Source: Cladorrhinum sp. PSN259
Lineage: Eukaryota > Ascomycota > Sordariomycetes > Sordariales > Podosporaceae
Direction of reading: 5' to 3'
Length of the DNA stretch: 64,000 nucleotides
NCBI GenBank assembly: GCA_033725935.1
Contig: MU867140.1
Span: forward strand, 43,412-107,411
In this document: piece after piece, positions 1 to 12,612 of the stretch
Layout: the number at the start of each line of letters is the position of its first letter
How positions within the stretch are numbered: position 1 is the first letter of the stretch
Translations under genes and position numbers: made by a program
Notes under the pieces: model-generated
The model's input: only the letters and a program-made list of their open reading frames with translations
Told to the model about the DNA's origin: nothing
The model's database searches: none

Positions 1-781
1 AATGGTTGGCGGGTTTCTGGAAACAACCTGGAACCAGGAAACAATCCAAGAGAAATATTTCATCGAAACCCAAAATTAGCTGTCATTCTACAAGGCCGGC
101 CTGGCTAGCCGACCGGTGTCTCAGCGTCGTTGTCCTAGGGCGACCGCTTTTGCTTTCTGTTCGTCCGACCTTTTGCTGCTGGTGGAGTGTGGTTGGTCGC
201 TGCTTTCGGCAGCCCCCCAGACAGCCCAGAAGGGGTTTCCAAGGTTCCAAGGTTCTTCTAAGTGCGTGTGGGGCATGTGGTCCATTGGAAACTTCGGATC
301 GCCAGCGAACGCGCCTCGCATCTGTGAATGTATGTATGTATTCTGTACCCGTTCCCGTCCTGGTAGTCGTACACTGCGTTCCGTATAAGCCACCGACGGG
401 TGATCTCCACCCTCGACCACCACTGAGCACTCAGCAACCAACACCGCCCCAACTCCAAAAGCAAAGACTCGAGCCCAAGTCAAGGAGCCCCTCACCCGCG
501 GTGCCGGTTTTCGTCAAAGCCGAGAAGTAGAAACAACATACCTGCATCTCCCATCCCTCTCTTGTACCGCGCACGAAGGCCACCTCACCGCTCGCTCAGT
601 TGCCGACTGCAAATGCAGGATCCCGCAGTGGCCACACATTCGCTTTCTAGTTCCGTTGTCAAAGCAAAGGTTGGAGGAGGAAGAGCACGCCCATGACCTC
701 AGGCAGTTGCTGGATGAGGGTTGATATGTGATATGGGCATCATACGTCAGAACAATTTGCTGTTTGCGAACCGCCATCACC
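1..781. other. Upstream region of the 5-phosphatase gene; no gene supported
   Basis: This stretch holds only overlapping short open frames on both strands, none with a recognisable protein block or convincing splice structure. It is GC-balanced and most simply read as promoter and 5' untranslated region of the gene starting at 782. The left neighbour lies outside the window. Confidence 0.5.
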
Positions 782-3700
782 ATGGATTCTCCGCCCAAAA
801 AAGAAGGCCCTGATGGCACTTCGATTGTGAGAACGCGCTTCTTCACCCCCGAAACACCCACGCGCACGCAGGCTAACGTAACTGTATTTTCTATCACAGA
901 GACCAGTCTCCTCATTATTGGCCAAGTTCGAGGGCTTAAACTTGAACAAGCCTTCTGGCGAAACCTCGACCGCTACCTCGACTCGAACGTCGTCTCCCGC
1001 TCCATCGGCGCCGGCGCCGGCAGCCAAGCCCGGACGTTTGCGAGATGCGAGCCCTTCGTCAAAACGCGATACTCCTCCTGCGCCAGCCCCTGGCCCTCCC
1101 CCAGTTCCAGCAATGCGCCCAAAAGAGAAACTGGCCATTGCGAATTTGCAGCCCCCGACCCCGGGCGGGAGTGCTGCGCCCTCGCCGACTCGATCAGCAC
1201 CTCCGCCGATTGCTCTCAGGCCTACGCTTCCGCCGTCGCTTACGGTTGAGCCTCCCCACTCGCCGCCAAAAAGGAGTACGGCTGGCGTTCCCACAGGCGA
1301 TCGTCCTGCTTTTGTGAGCGCGGATGCTCTGGTGGCTCCCTCGTCACCTGCATCGGCGGTGAAACATTTTAAGACGCCCAGTCGCCCACATACACCTGCT
1401 GTTGAACCGCGGAAATCTCCCCGCCTGGCTCCGGCGCAACCCCCATCGCCTCCCCCTCCGAGAAAATCAGTAGAACTGAGGCGGGAACGAGAGCTTGGGC
1501 ACCGGCCAATTCCTCCTCCAATAAACAGAGCCGAGAAGCCAGTTATGGGGCCGGCCCGGTTCTCTCTATTTGAGCAGCCTAGCCAAACGAGTCCCAGCCA
1601 AGACAGCCAGCCGATCGAGATAAAAAAACGGCCCAGCCCAAAGGTTTCACCGTTTAGCAGTCCGCCGAGCAGTAGAGGGACTCCGGACGAGGAAGATACG
1701 CCGCCTACGCTGCCCACACGACCAAGACCTCAGCAGGTACCGCAATCCCCCGCTCCGCACGTCGGCATACAAAGAGCAAAGACGTTCCACGTAGGCTTTG
1801 AACCACCACCAGTTCATCACACCTTGCGGAGGGGAAGGGAGGAGCCTCTCTCGCCGCAGATCACGGGCGAATCACGGCCCGCACTTCCTACGCGACCATT
1901 GAGCATCATAGAATCAGTTCGTGCGGCAAACTCTATTTCAGCGCCACCGCCACGGCCGCCACGGCCTGGGGTAACTACAAATCTAGTAGCTCCTATCCAG
2001 CAAAAACGAGTGACTTCAACACCAACGGCACAGGCACCACCCCCTATTCCTAGGCTCAATGGTAGGTCCATGACCGTGGCAGATAGGGGACCAGGCAGGA
2101 TCGCAAATGATACCTGGGTGCCACCTAGCGCCTCTACTCCAGTTGACCATCGCTCGGTAGATACTGAGATGGTGAGTTCGGCGAGGGTGGACCCAACGCA
2201 AACTCTGATGGGCTATCCCGACCCATCACAGATGAACCGAAGCAAGCCGTTCCTGAGCAAGGGGGTACATGAAATTCACACAAAATATGACAGCCGGGTG
2301 TTTGATGTCTGCGGAATGCTAGTTTGCACTACTGGCAGCTATACGCGAGCGTGGAGTGTACTGGACGGAGAGTTGGTTATGAGCTTAGGGATGAGCGAAG
2401 GAATGAAAGGTTCGGCAGTGATCTTCAAGCCTGGAGAAAGCGTCGATGACGAAAGCAGACGGATCTGGATCGGAACCAACAATGGAGAGCTGTTAGAGGC
2501 GGATGTTTACTCTCAAAGCATCGTTGTCAACCGACCCAACGCTCACGGCCGATATGAAATTATCAAGATATACAGACATTTCAACGAACTCTGGACGCTT
2601 GACGAGAGCGGGACTCTCCATGTCTGGGGCCCTACCCCCGACGGCAAGAATATTCCTAACTTGGCATACCCCCCAACGCAAAGTTTTCGATTGCCAAAGG
2701 GGCACATGTTCTCAATTGTGGTGGGAGATGAGCTATGGCATGCCACTGGCAAAGAAATAAGAGTTTTCCTGCCAACTCTCGATGGCAGAACACAGTTTCA
2801 GGTTCTCATACGACCGCTTATCCAAGAAGGTGCTGGCGAGGTTACTTCTGGCACCACACTATCAAACGATCCAGATAAGGTGCTTTTCGGTCATAGTGAT
2901 GGAAAAGTGAGCATTTACTCGAGGACGAACTACTCCTGCCTCGGGGTGATGAACATTAGCCAGTACAAAATCAACTCGCTCGCTGGAGCCGGGCAGTATT
3001 TATGGGCTGGGTACAATACGGGCAAGATTTCGGTTTACGACATGAGCCAGAACCCCTGGACAGTGAAAAAGGACTGGCAAGCTCACGAAAACCCGGTTGT
3101 AAAACTGATTGCCGATCATTCAAGTTTCTACAAACTTGACAGGTACCAGGTGGTCTCCCTCGGCGCAGATAATGTTATGCGCACCTGGGATGGTCTCTTA
3201 CAAGAGGACTGGCTTGCAGCCCAGATGAAGCAGAAGGACGTCAAATACTGTCAATTTGAGCAAATCAAGGGCCTTGTCTTGACGTGGAACGCGGGAGCGT
3301 CGACGCCGAACAACCTCAACTACTCGAACGATGACAAAATCTTTCTCGAGAGGCTTCTCCGGAACAGTGACTCGCCTGATATCATCGTTTTTGGTTTCCA
3401 GGAGCTAGTGGATCTTGAGGACAAGACAGCCACAGCGAAGCGCTTTCTGAAACCCAAGAAAAAGGAGGGCACAGACCAAGAGCGTATGAGCCATCAGTAC
3501 CGCAATTGGCTCGAGCACCTCAAACGAAGTTTGGATCAGTATATGGACGGCGAACTGTACCACGTGCTGCATTCGGCACCTCTTGTTGGTCTCTTTACAT
3601 GCATCTTCGTCAAAGCGGATCTGCTCAGTCGAATTTCCAACCTCAATAGCGCAGAAGTGAAGCGCGGCATGGGTGGCTTACACGGAAACAAGGGCGCCAT

Positions 3701-4529
3701 CGTCGTGCGCTTCAAAGTGGACGACACGTCCTTGTGTTTCATCAACTGTCATCTTGCAGCCGGCCAATCCGGCGCCAACCAGAGACACAACGACATCGCG
3801 GCTATCCTAGAGGCATCACTCCTGCCTTCTGAGCGCGACCCGACGGTGCGCTTAGATAGTTTCGTTGGCGGTGGCGACGGAACCATGATATTGGATCATG
3901 AACTCTGCCTACTGAATGGTGACCTGAATTATCGCATTGATACCATGAGCCGCGACACGGTCGTGACGGCGGTCAAGTCAGGTAACCTTGCTAAGCTTCT
4001 AGAACGAGACCAACTTCTTGTCGCGAGGCGTCGGAATCCCGGGTTCCGGTTGAGGGCTTTCGAAGAGCTCCCGATTACATTTGCGCCTACTTACAAGTAC
4101 GATGTGGGTACTGATAACTATGACACGAGTGAAAAAAAACGAAGCCCTGCATGGTGCGATCGATTACTATTTCGTTGCGGAAATGGACGCGGACGAATCA
4201 AGCAGTTGGACTATCAACGGCATGAGGTGCGCGTGTCGGACCATCGGCCAGTAAGCGGACGGTTCAGATTTGAGGTCAAGAGGATAAAGCCAAAGGAAAG
4301 GGCTCGAGCATGGATGGAGTGCCATGAGCAGTGGGAGGATCTCAGGGAGAAGATTTTGAAGGACGAGCAGTAAGTTTTTTGCTCCTTACACCGAACATGC
4401 AACGAGAGCCATGGCTGACCAGAGTGTGGTAGATTCCATTATCTGACCAACATCATTGGGTATGACAAAGCGACGGCTCGTGACTTAATTGGCGAGCCGT
4501 CTGTAAGATCTTCAAGTCGACATAGGTAA
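782..4529 (+). CDS. Inositol polyphosphate 5-phosphatase with N-terminal propeller-like region
   Basis: Predicted 1203-aa phosphoinositide 5-phosphatase removing the 5-phosphate of PI(4,5)P2-type lipids or inositol phosphates. Exons are 782-826, 900-4369 and 4433-4529. The start is the ATG at 782; after splicing, its exon joins a PVSSLLAKFEG block. Residues 20-440 are Pro/Ser-rich and probably disordered. Residues about 450-790 read as a degenerate WD40-like propeller. The catalytic domain follows, about 800-1150, with LTWNAG, GLHGNKGA, FINCHLAAGQ, LNGDLNYR, SPAWCDRLLFR and SDHRPVSGRF, all hallmarks of the Mg-dependent 5-phosphatase family. The propeller-plus-5-phosphatase order matches known fungal and plant type II enzymes. 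The last exon is inferred from a strong CA|GTAAGT donor at 4370, a branch-like CTGAC and an acceptor at 4432; it encodes about 32 residues. Without that splice the protein would stop at 4373. Family assignment is secure; substrate specificity is unknown. Confidence 0.92.
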
Positions 4530-5191
4530 TGAGCGATGAAAAGAATATACATTTAGAGCCATCGAAATCGAGACGCATGCTTCGTCATTTTGTTGAAAGA
4601 GAGAAAGAGAAAAACGCACAGCGACTGTCGTATACAGGAACGACTTGAAAGGATATAAACATGAAATATTCCCCTTGAGTATTGTTGAAGTTTGGATAAA
4701 AAGGCTCAACAAAAGGGGGTAATGAAATACCTAGGTAGAATTGAATGAATGGAATGAGCGGATATCTTTGCATATACGGACCCGATTGATCTCATAGACT
4801 AGACTAGTATCTGAGGTGGTTTTGTGGGGTTCCTCGGGTAGGGAAGGCTATGATGTCACCAAAGGCAGGAAGGAGGTCTTTCTCAAGATGTCGAAAGTTT
4901 GGGACGATGGCTGGATGACTTGAGGCCTGAATCGAGTTTCCTTTTTTGGAGACCCTCCAGTTCCTTAAATTTTTTTAATTTGACAAATCCCGTCAAAGAA
5001 ATGGAGATAGGGAAAAGCTAGAAACCGCGAAAGGCCGAGCTCTTGTGACAGATTTATAATCACAGTACCAGCACTTATAAGTTACTGCTGTCAGATACTT
5101 GGAAACATACAGACATATCTCACCTTCCAGACTTATAACCTTTACTCTATTTCTATGACATAATTTCAAGTTAAATATAGAAAAGGACTGA
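4530..5191. other. Intergenic region, 3' end of the 5-phosphatase gene and promoter of the questin-oxidase-like gene
   Basis: AT-rich spacer between two plus-strand genes. I see no coding block. It should hold the terminator of the left gene and the promoter of the right gene. Confidence 0.5.
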
Positions 5192-7041
5192 ATGCACTCC
5201 CTCACCCGCACCATCACCCGCAGCATATCCTGGCGACCAGCCGCTACCTTCAGTCTCAACCCCACCCGCTTCTCATCATCGACGGCTCAGTTCAAGATGG
5301 CATCCAACCTTTCTAGCGGTGCTGGGACATCGGCATTCAAGATGCACCTCGCACCTGAAAACACTGGGTTATGGGGCGTCAAGCAGACAGATGAGGCAGC
5401 AAAGAAAGTGACAGGCCTGTTGCAAGAGGATATGGAGGTATACATAGCTTTCACTCTCTTTCTACCTTCCATTCGATACCAGCTAAGAATTACTGACGAC
5501 ATGCACAGCAACACCACGTCTTCTTCAACAAAGACCACTTCCACAACCACATCCCTCACCACCTCCTGGCGCTCTACGGCACCCATTGCACTTCTTCTTC
5601 CTTGTTTCAACAAGCCTACGACAATAACGTCTACTACCAGCGGAAAGCTTTATCCCCCCATACATCTACCTCAAGCTCTTCTCAGTCGAAGGAAGACAAC
5701 AAACTGTTCATCTCCCCTGACGACCCCTGGCCCTCCTCAGCGAAACAGTACCTAGGTAAAGAAGAGTACTACCCCGATTTCCTTGCCTTCTTCCAGTCCG
5801 AACTGGACAAGCACGGCGCACCGCACCTACTGAACAAGTATCTGTTTAATGAACCAGAGGAGATGATGACGAGGCTTTTTGGGGGCGTTTTACATCCCTT
5901 GATTCAGTTGATGTATGGTGTTGAGTTCAACCAACCGGCAATCGTAGCTGAGGCTCTGGCGCAAACAGCTGTGCATTCTGACCAGTACCGGGAGTTCTTG
6001 CTCCCTGCCGAATCTCGGTCTAGAGAGGGGGGAAGCAAGAAGAAGCCGATGCGTAAGATTATTGACTTGTTGAACGAGATCAAGACAAATGAGAACTTGA
6101 GCAAGGCGGCGAGGAACGAAGACTCTCAAAAGATCTTTGATGGGGTGTTGGGCAGAGCGAGAGAGGAGATGCTCGGCTTGGCTGCTAGAGTGCAGATTGG
6201 CGCCGAGGAAATTGATGAGAGGACGGCGGAGATGTTTCATGATTGTGTTTACGTGGCAGCCGCTGCGGCTAGGAATGGGGGGACGAAGAGGGGCAAGGTT
6301 GATAAGTTTGATTTCTTCTTGATGTGAGTTTTGGCCCTTTAGCCTTCCCCTTCTCCCTCGTTAATGATTACTTCTTGACAAACTTTCCACTTTCACTGAA
6401 TGAGGGATGGGGAGGAAGGGAGAGTTTAGGGGTTGACTGTTATTTTCTTTAGGCATCATGTCAATTCGTCACCCATTTTCGTCACGATCAACGCCCAAGA
6501 CTGGATTTCCAAGGAGACGAAAGCTAGAATGTTGGAGTGGAAGATCAGGATGGATCTTCTGCAGTATGCTGCTAGAGGTGTTCCAGAATTAGGAATGGAT
6601 AAGTTGACGGGGTATAAGCCGAGGGACGAGAAAGAAGGGGAGGGTATTCAAGGTGAGCGATAGCACTTCTCAAATTCCTGTTTGAAATGTCTGCATGCAC
6701 GGATGTCTGATATGGCAGTTAGACATCATATTCAGGTTGCACAAGTACCCTGATGACGGGCATGCCATCAAGCTTGGTCGTGCTACCGTCATCTGCCGCA
6801 ATATCTGCAAGAAGTATGAGGAACAAGACAAAGATTGGGTTCAGATCCGGGGAGATGATGTCTGGAAGAAGATCTGTCATCTCATTGTGGACTCCGTTGA
6901 AGCACCGGGGGATACCTGGGTTCGCAGTGCTGGTTTTAAGGAAGCCTGGGAGGTATGTTGACTTGACACCTTGAATGCGGATCGATTAACAGTACGGAGT
7001 ATTAACTGGAGTAACAGTCACTTCCCGATGCAAAACTGTGA
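5192..7041 (+). CDS. Questin-oxidase-like protein (DUF4243/AflY family)
   Basis: Predicted 504-aa member of the questin oxidase-like family, whose characterised members perform Baeyer-Villiger-type anthraquinone ring cleavage in fungal polyketide pathways. Exons are 5192-5437, 5509-6323, 6453-6652, 6723-6952 and 7018-7041; all junctions keep frame. Family blocks include QHHVFFNKDHFHNHIPHHLL near residue 83, AYDNNVYYQR, YPDFLAFFQSEL, FGGVLHPLIQLMYGVEF and, after the third intron, KYPDDGHAIKLGRA and WVRSAGFKEAWE. The His-rich HNHIxHHLL block is the most diagnostic. The first 35 residues are rich in Arg, Ser and Thr without acids, resembling a mitochondrial presequence; a second in-frame Met at 5297 (MASNL) could start a cytosolic form. 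No polyketide synthase is nearby, so this looks like a standalone paralogue. Substrate is unknown; the last 24-nt exon is the least certain part. Confidence 0.85.
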
Positions 7042-7146
7042 AGTGCCCAAGAGAGACACGCTGGCGAACTGTAAGATAGATTTTTTTTGGTTTGCAGAAG
7101 TGGTATCAATCAAGTATTTTTTCCGACGCCTTGCCCGAACCTAAAC

Positions 7147-9907
7147 CTAGTCTAACCCAATCCATTCTCCCTCAGTTTCCTCAACATCTTGCTGTAAAAT
7201 ATCATGTAATGCAGTTTCCTTCTTAGATGATGGCAGAGCCTTCATCTTTAGATCTCCGTTTTCACCCCACTCAATCGTGGTCCCGGCGCCGGCAGACTTG
7301 TCGGCTGCCTGACCGAGTAGGTAGTCCACTGTATAAACGTTTTCGTCCGCAAGCCGTCTGATCTCGTCCCTCATTTTGGACACAGACCGGGCGACAATCC
7401 GAAGCTCCACGTCAACCTTTCCGCGGTTGGCCATAAGCCACGCGCCGTGCTTGTCCACTATCGCCTTGATCCAAAGCATGCAGAACTCAATGTGAGGCGA
7501 CTGCTCAGTCTGGGCGGCCACGTATCGCAAGAGGCGTGCCACGTACACTGTAGGGAAGTGCTCCACCACTAGCCCAATATCTGTATACGGAATAGCCTGG
7601 AACACACGCTGAATCAGACCTGCCTCGTTGAGGCGGAACGCCATGACGAGAGCCTTCAAGTAATCCTTCTCCTGCTGCAAGACTGCAAGTGTTGAAGCGG
7701 GAGTGATCTCCATATTCAGGTCGAAAGGATCGAACTGAACAGTGCTATCCAGGCTGTAAATCAACAGACCTTCTGTTGAGGCTGCGCAGAAAGCTGTACC
7801 ACCTGGTGAAAATGCAACCCCGCTGACCCTAACTTCCGGTCTTCTCCTCCTTGCTGAAGGATCGCCGCGTTTTGAGCCTGGCAGCGACCTGTCTATCCGG
7901 TCCTCCAGATCTGACGCCTCACCTTGCTCATCAAGGAGCCCGGTGGGACCGGCCTCAGTCATGAGCTTGCTGTTAAGAAATTCCTGGGTGCCCGAAAGCG
8001 CCAAGTTGACACTCACTGTGAACTTCTTGAGAAGAACCATTGTGGTGACGGAGTACAAGCAAATATACTTGCTGTTGCCACCTGCCAAGAGGCAGCTTCC
8101 ATCCGTGCTGTAACGGATGGTATTAAAGGCCTTAGTTCCCGACACGTTCGCAGCCGTTCTTCGATCCGTGATCCTGCGACCACCGGAAACGTCCCTACGC
8201 CCATCAACACCGGAAACTTGCTGAGCCTCTGATACCGACCAGAATGAAAGCTGGCCATCTAACGTAGATATGGCGACTTGCTTAGAGTCTGGTCTGAATG
8301 CAATATCCAACACATCAGATTGCAGTTGCAGAGGCTCGCTCGTTTGAGTCCGGTTGAAGATGGACCATATCCTTGCTGTCTTGTCCCAACTGCCGCTGAC
8401 CAAAAGACCACCATCAGGGGCAAACGCAAGAGAAGATACTGGCCCTTCGTGTCCTGAAAGTCTGTCAAGAAGCTGACCAGTCTGAACGGACCAAATATGA
8501 ACGTCGAAGGAGTCGATTGAACCTGCCGCAACAACCTCGCCGCTGGGATCGACCGCCATACATGAGAATGACAGTCTGTCAGGTGCTGTGAATGTCCTGA
8601 AGTTTCTGTATCTGATCAAATCCCACGCTCTAATGGAACCGTCCAAACTGGCAGTAAAGAGAACGTTGCCCTTCTTTGCAAACTCGCAGGCTGTAATACC
8701 ACTCGTGTGCTCGGTAAACGTTACTATGCAGAATCCAGACTCGATATCCCACACCTTAATCTTGCCGTCATCAGCCGTCGTGACAATTCTCTGTCCATCT
8801 GGAGAGTAAACGAGCGAATTCATGGCGTCAAAATGCCCTTGCTGTTTCAGGATATATGACTCTGACTGCCACTCCCACACTAAAAGTTGTCCCAGTTTTG
8901 ACGCGCCGAAAGCAAGCCACTCACCACTCTTGTTAATGGTTACGAAGTCGATCTCGTTCTGTGAGATGCTAAGGGTGTGAATCATGTTGAAGTCGGGCAT
9001 TTCGTAGAGACCGAAGATGCCGTTCGAGAAGCCGGCAACGAGAAGGTTAGACTCGGGGTGGAAAGCGGCGCATCGGAGGGTCGCGGAATTCTGCATAAAA
9101 TAGTGCTTGTTGACAATCCTCCACTGCATATCTGAGTCGTCTACCATATCATCCTCATCCTGCCCTGATTTTGCAACGTATTGCCAGTCGAAGACAGCAC
9201 CATCCTTGCTAACGGTGTAGATGGTCTCTTGGTCCTTAGAGAACCAAGCGCCCACCACTCCTTGCCTGTGTCCTGACAGGACGGTGGGCGTGAATCCCTC
9301 CTCCGCGTTCAAACTCCATATCCTTGCCGTCAGATCCTTGGAAGCGCTGAGGAAGAATCGTGAATCGCTCGACCATTCGATATGCCGAACATCGTCAAAG
9401 TGTTGTGTGTGAGTGTGGTGGCGGACGAACGGCGCGAATTCGAGGTCGCCCTCTGCATTAGAGTCTGGAGTCGAAGGAACATGCCAAACTTCAATTTTCC
9501 TCCCTAATCCAACCACGAAATACCGTCCAGAGGGTGAGAAAGAAAGCGCCGTTACTGAAGCTCTAAAGGAAAAGTGATATAATACAACGCGACGTGGGAC
9601 ATTGGTTAGAATCGCCTGGCCATCATCGTCGATCGAGAGAAGGAGGTTGCCCTGAGGATTCAGGCCTAACCTCGCAATGTTCTTTCGGTGAGTAAATGGG
9701 AGAGTATATGACTTGTTGTCGACGAGGTTGAAGATGGTGACTCTGTTGCCGACGGGAGAAAAGAGATGGGTACCGTCGGGGCTGAACAGCAGATTGCCCT
9801 GGCAATAGACTGTTCCCAGCAAATTGGAAAACTTTAAGATGGTCAGTTAGAATCGCAAAGCTCGAATTGACATGGCTGCATCATCCTACCTTGAAATCTG
9901 TCTTCAT
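7147..9907 (-). CDS. pwp2: Periodic tryptophan protein 2 (PWP2/UTP1), SSU processome WD40 protein
   Basis: Predicted 900-aa U3 snoRNP/UTP-B component needed for 18S rRNA processing in the nucleolus. Exons on the minus strand are 9907-9890 (18 nt, encoding MKTDFK) and 9831-7147. The tiny first exon was placed because the main frame opens in mid-sequence (FSNLLGTVYCQGNL) and the upstream ATG restores the conserved N-terminus MKTDFKFSNLLGTVY. The intron 9832-9889 has GTAGGA donor, CTAAC/CTGAC branch and AAAG acceptor. About twelve WD40 repeats fill residues 10-700 (for example GHFDAMNSLVYSPDGQRIV and LSGHEGPVSSLAFAPDGG). A Utp12-type helical domain follows at about 745-870 (ALVMAFRLNE, YVARLLRYVA). 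Length matches family members of roughly 900 residues. It shares a 533-bp divergent promoter with the septin gene. Confidence 0.95.
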
Positions 9908-10440
9908 GGTTGGTTCTAGCCCATTCCCCAACTCAGGATTTTTGAAAGGAAACACTCTGCAGCGCAGCGGCAAGCACTGTAGCAAAGTGATACCGCCAGT
10001 GCTCTCCGCCAAAATTTCTCGACAACTTTTTGGCGGGGTCGGCGAATTCTTTCTCCTAACCTCCGATGCGCTTGTTGCGTCTGGGGACTCTGGGTTAAGC
10101 TTAGCGAGGGACCCTTGGCACGTCTTGATTGAGCGACTGGGGAAAGTGGAAAGGGGACGCCAATAGACCCACCTAATTTGCGTTCCCGTCGCTCAGGAGC
10201 GGGTTCTCTTGCTGGCCCGTGCATCTGTGCTGCATTGGTCTGGAAATTTGACAGCCAAATTCCCCTGAGACCTGAAGCACAAGCAAGCTCCCCAATTCCA
10301 CCGACCGCCCAGAAACACCATCTCCCATCTCCTTCCACAGCGCGACACCGCTTCACAATTGCACCCGTTGCCGCTGTAGTAACCAATACCTCGACTCCTA
10401 CAAGACACATTCTCTAATCCGATCTCACATCCACTTCAAA
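9908..10440. promoter_or_regulatory. Divergent promoter between PWP2 and the septin gene
   Basis: These 533 bp separate the two start codons on opposite strands and contain no supported coding sequence. The septin-proximal part is C-rich and pyrimidine-biased, typical of fungal core promoters and 5' untranslated regions. Function is inferred from position only. Confidence 0.55.
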
Positions 10441-11780
10441 ATGGCCCCTGCTGCTGCGGAGAGTGCCTCGCCAATTGGCATTGCCAATCTGCCCAACCAG
10501 CGACACAAGATCGTTGCTAAGAGGGGAGCTGCATTCACCATCATGGTCAGCACAACTCCCTATCGCGAACCCAATGAGCTGTTTCTTACCGTTTGACGTT
10601 TTTAGGTTGCTGGTGAATCCGGGTTGGGCAAAACTACTTTCATTAACACGCTGTTCTCCACCACCATCAAGAACTATGCCGACCACAAGCGCCGGCACCA
10701 GAAGCAGGTCGACAAGACCGTCGAGATCGAAATCACCAAGGCCGAGCTGGAGGAGAAGTTCTTCAAGGGTATGATAGATTGGAAAGGACTGGGTACTTTT
10801 CAGACCTAGCTGACATGGTTTCTTTGCCAGTTCGCCTGACTGTTATCGATACCCCTGGGTTTGGCGACTATGTCAACAACAGAGACTCGTGGATGCCCAT
10901 CATCGAATTCCTCGACGACCAGCACGAATCTTACATGCTCCAGGAGCAACAGCCCCGCCGCCAGGACAAGATCGATCTTCGCGTTCATGCCTGCCTGTAC
11001 TTCATCCGCCCCACCGGCCACACTCTCAAGCCCCTTGACATCGAGGTCATGAAGCGCCTGTGCTCTCGTGTCAACCTTATCCCAGTTATCGCCAAGGCTG
11101 ATACTCTCAGCCCCGCAGATTTGGCTAAGTTCAAGGCGAGAGTGAGTAGTACTTGACTTCATAATGATCGGAGGCGTCCATGCTAACACGGATTTCCCCA
11201 GATTCGTGCCGTTATCGAAGCCCAGAACATCAAGATCTACCAGCCCCCAATTGAGGAGGACGACGAGGCCGCCGCCCAGCATGCTCGCAGCCTGATGGCC
11301 GCCATGCCATTCGCCGTCATTGGCTCAGAGAAGGATGTCAAGACCAACGATGGACGTATTGTCAAGGGCCGCCAATACTCGTGGGGTGTTGCTGAGGTTG
11401 AGAATGAGGACCACTGTGATTTCAAGAAGCTCCGGTCGATCCTTATTCGCACCCATATGCTGGATCTCATCCACACCACTGAAGAGTTACACTATGAGGC
11501 GTATCGCGCGCAGCAGATGGAGACTCGCAAATTTGGCGAGGCGCGTCCCCGGAAGCTCGACAACCCCAAGTTCAAGGAGGAGGAGGAGGCACTTCGCAAG
11601 CGCTTCACCGAGCAGGTCAAGATCGAGGAACAGCGCTTCAGGCAATGGGAGCAGAAGCTCATTGCCGAGCGCGACCGCCTCAACAAGGATCTCGAGCAGA
11701 CACACGCTCAGATCAAGGCGCTGGAGGGAGATCTTGAGTCGTTGCAGGGCAGTGCCGTCCGCAGCCACGGTCGCCGCTAA
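10441..11780 (+). CDS. cdc-3: Septin, Cdc3/AspB group
   Basis: Predicted 385-aa filament-forming GTPase acting at septation sites and hyphal tips. Exons are 10441-10545, 10606-10768, 10831-11141 and 11202-11780. The N-terminal block GIANLPNQRHKIVAKRGAAF precedes the P-loop GESGLGKTT at about residue 37. Then come switch II IDTPGFGDYVNN, the specificity motif AKADTLSP and the septin unique element with YSWGVAEVEN, followed by HTTEELHYEAYR. Residues about 315-375 form a strongly charged coiled coil (EEEEALRKRFTEQVKIEEQR and onward), as expected for Cdc3-type septins. The P-loop and N-terminal block match AspB/Cdc3 more than the Cdc10, Cdc11 or Cdc12 groups. Split placement of the P-loop across the first intron is a useful check on the exon model. 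Group assignment is from recalled sequence patterns. Confidence 0.95.
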
Positions 11781-12612
11781 TAGCAGTACTCCACTCAAGC
11801 TTCGGGATGAACCTCTGGGCTCTCACAAGGATCTCCCTGCTTTGGTGTCGGTCTCTCGCCAGCTTCTTCGATATTTGTTATATACCAATGCCCGACAAAA
11901 CAAACAACAAACGGCAACCCCCCAAGGCGTCCATGGATATATGCCAAGGCGGTACAGAAGTTGTGCGCTGGGGTTAGTAGGAGTTTGGTTGTGACATGGA
12001 GAATAACTTGGTGTTTGGCTCGTCCAGTTTTCTCATATTTTTTACTTATTCCCCTGTTTTTTTTCTTTGCAAATCCCTTTCTCAAAATCAACTTTATTCG
12101 AAACTACGGCAATGCGGACGGTGACACAACGGAAATGGTGCGCAAAAGTTGGAGAGATAGATAATTTCTTTGCGAGCAACAGGAAAGGGGGAAAGCACAC
12201 GCGCACATTTTTGAGACCTGATTTTTTGTCGAATTCAGCCAACACACCTCTACCTACTACCCTTTTTCTTTGCTTTTTCTATTTTATTCGACTTAGTCAC
12301 GATGTAATTTAGCCCGGCCACCAAACCAAAACCTTCATGATACCAGATAATGAGAAAGGCTGCCAATTTTAAAGGAAAAGAGAGGCTCGTTTTAAGCATC
12401 GCTCTGAGTATTTGTTTGCGTTTCCTAGGAGACCTTTCACGGACCTCTTTCCTAAGTCGTTGATTTATTGACTGATTCTACACTAAGGGTACTTTCACAG
12501 TATGCTTTTAAACCCTATATCCTTATATATTATACTCGCTTTTCCTGCCCTTCTGTGTAAGGAGTTAGAAAGCGGTGTTGCTCTTCTTGATCTTCGTCGA
12601 TGAAACGGCATC
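11781..12612. other. Convergent 3' region between septin and mitochondrial kinase genes
   Basis: Two genes end towards each other here. The 832 bp are AT-rich with several T- and A-runs suited to polyadenylation in both directions. No coding or RNA gene was recognised. Confidence 0.5.

Noticed and set aside
740..1717. 325-codon minus-strand open frame rich in Gly and Ser
   Set aside because: It lies antisense to the Pro/Ser-rich part of the 5-phosphatase; the skewed composition of that exon creates the open frame.
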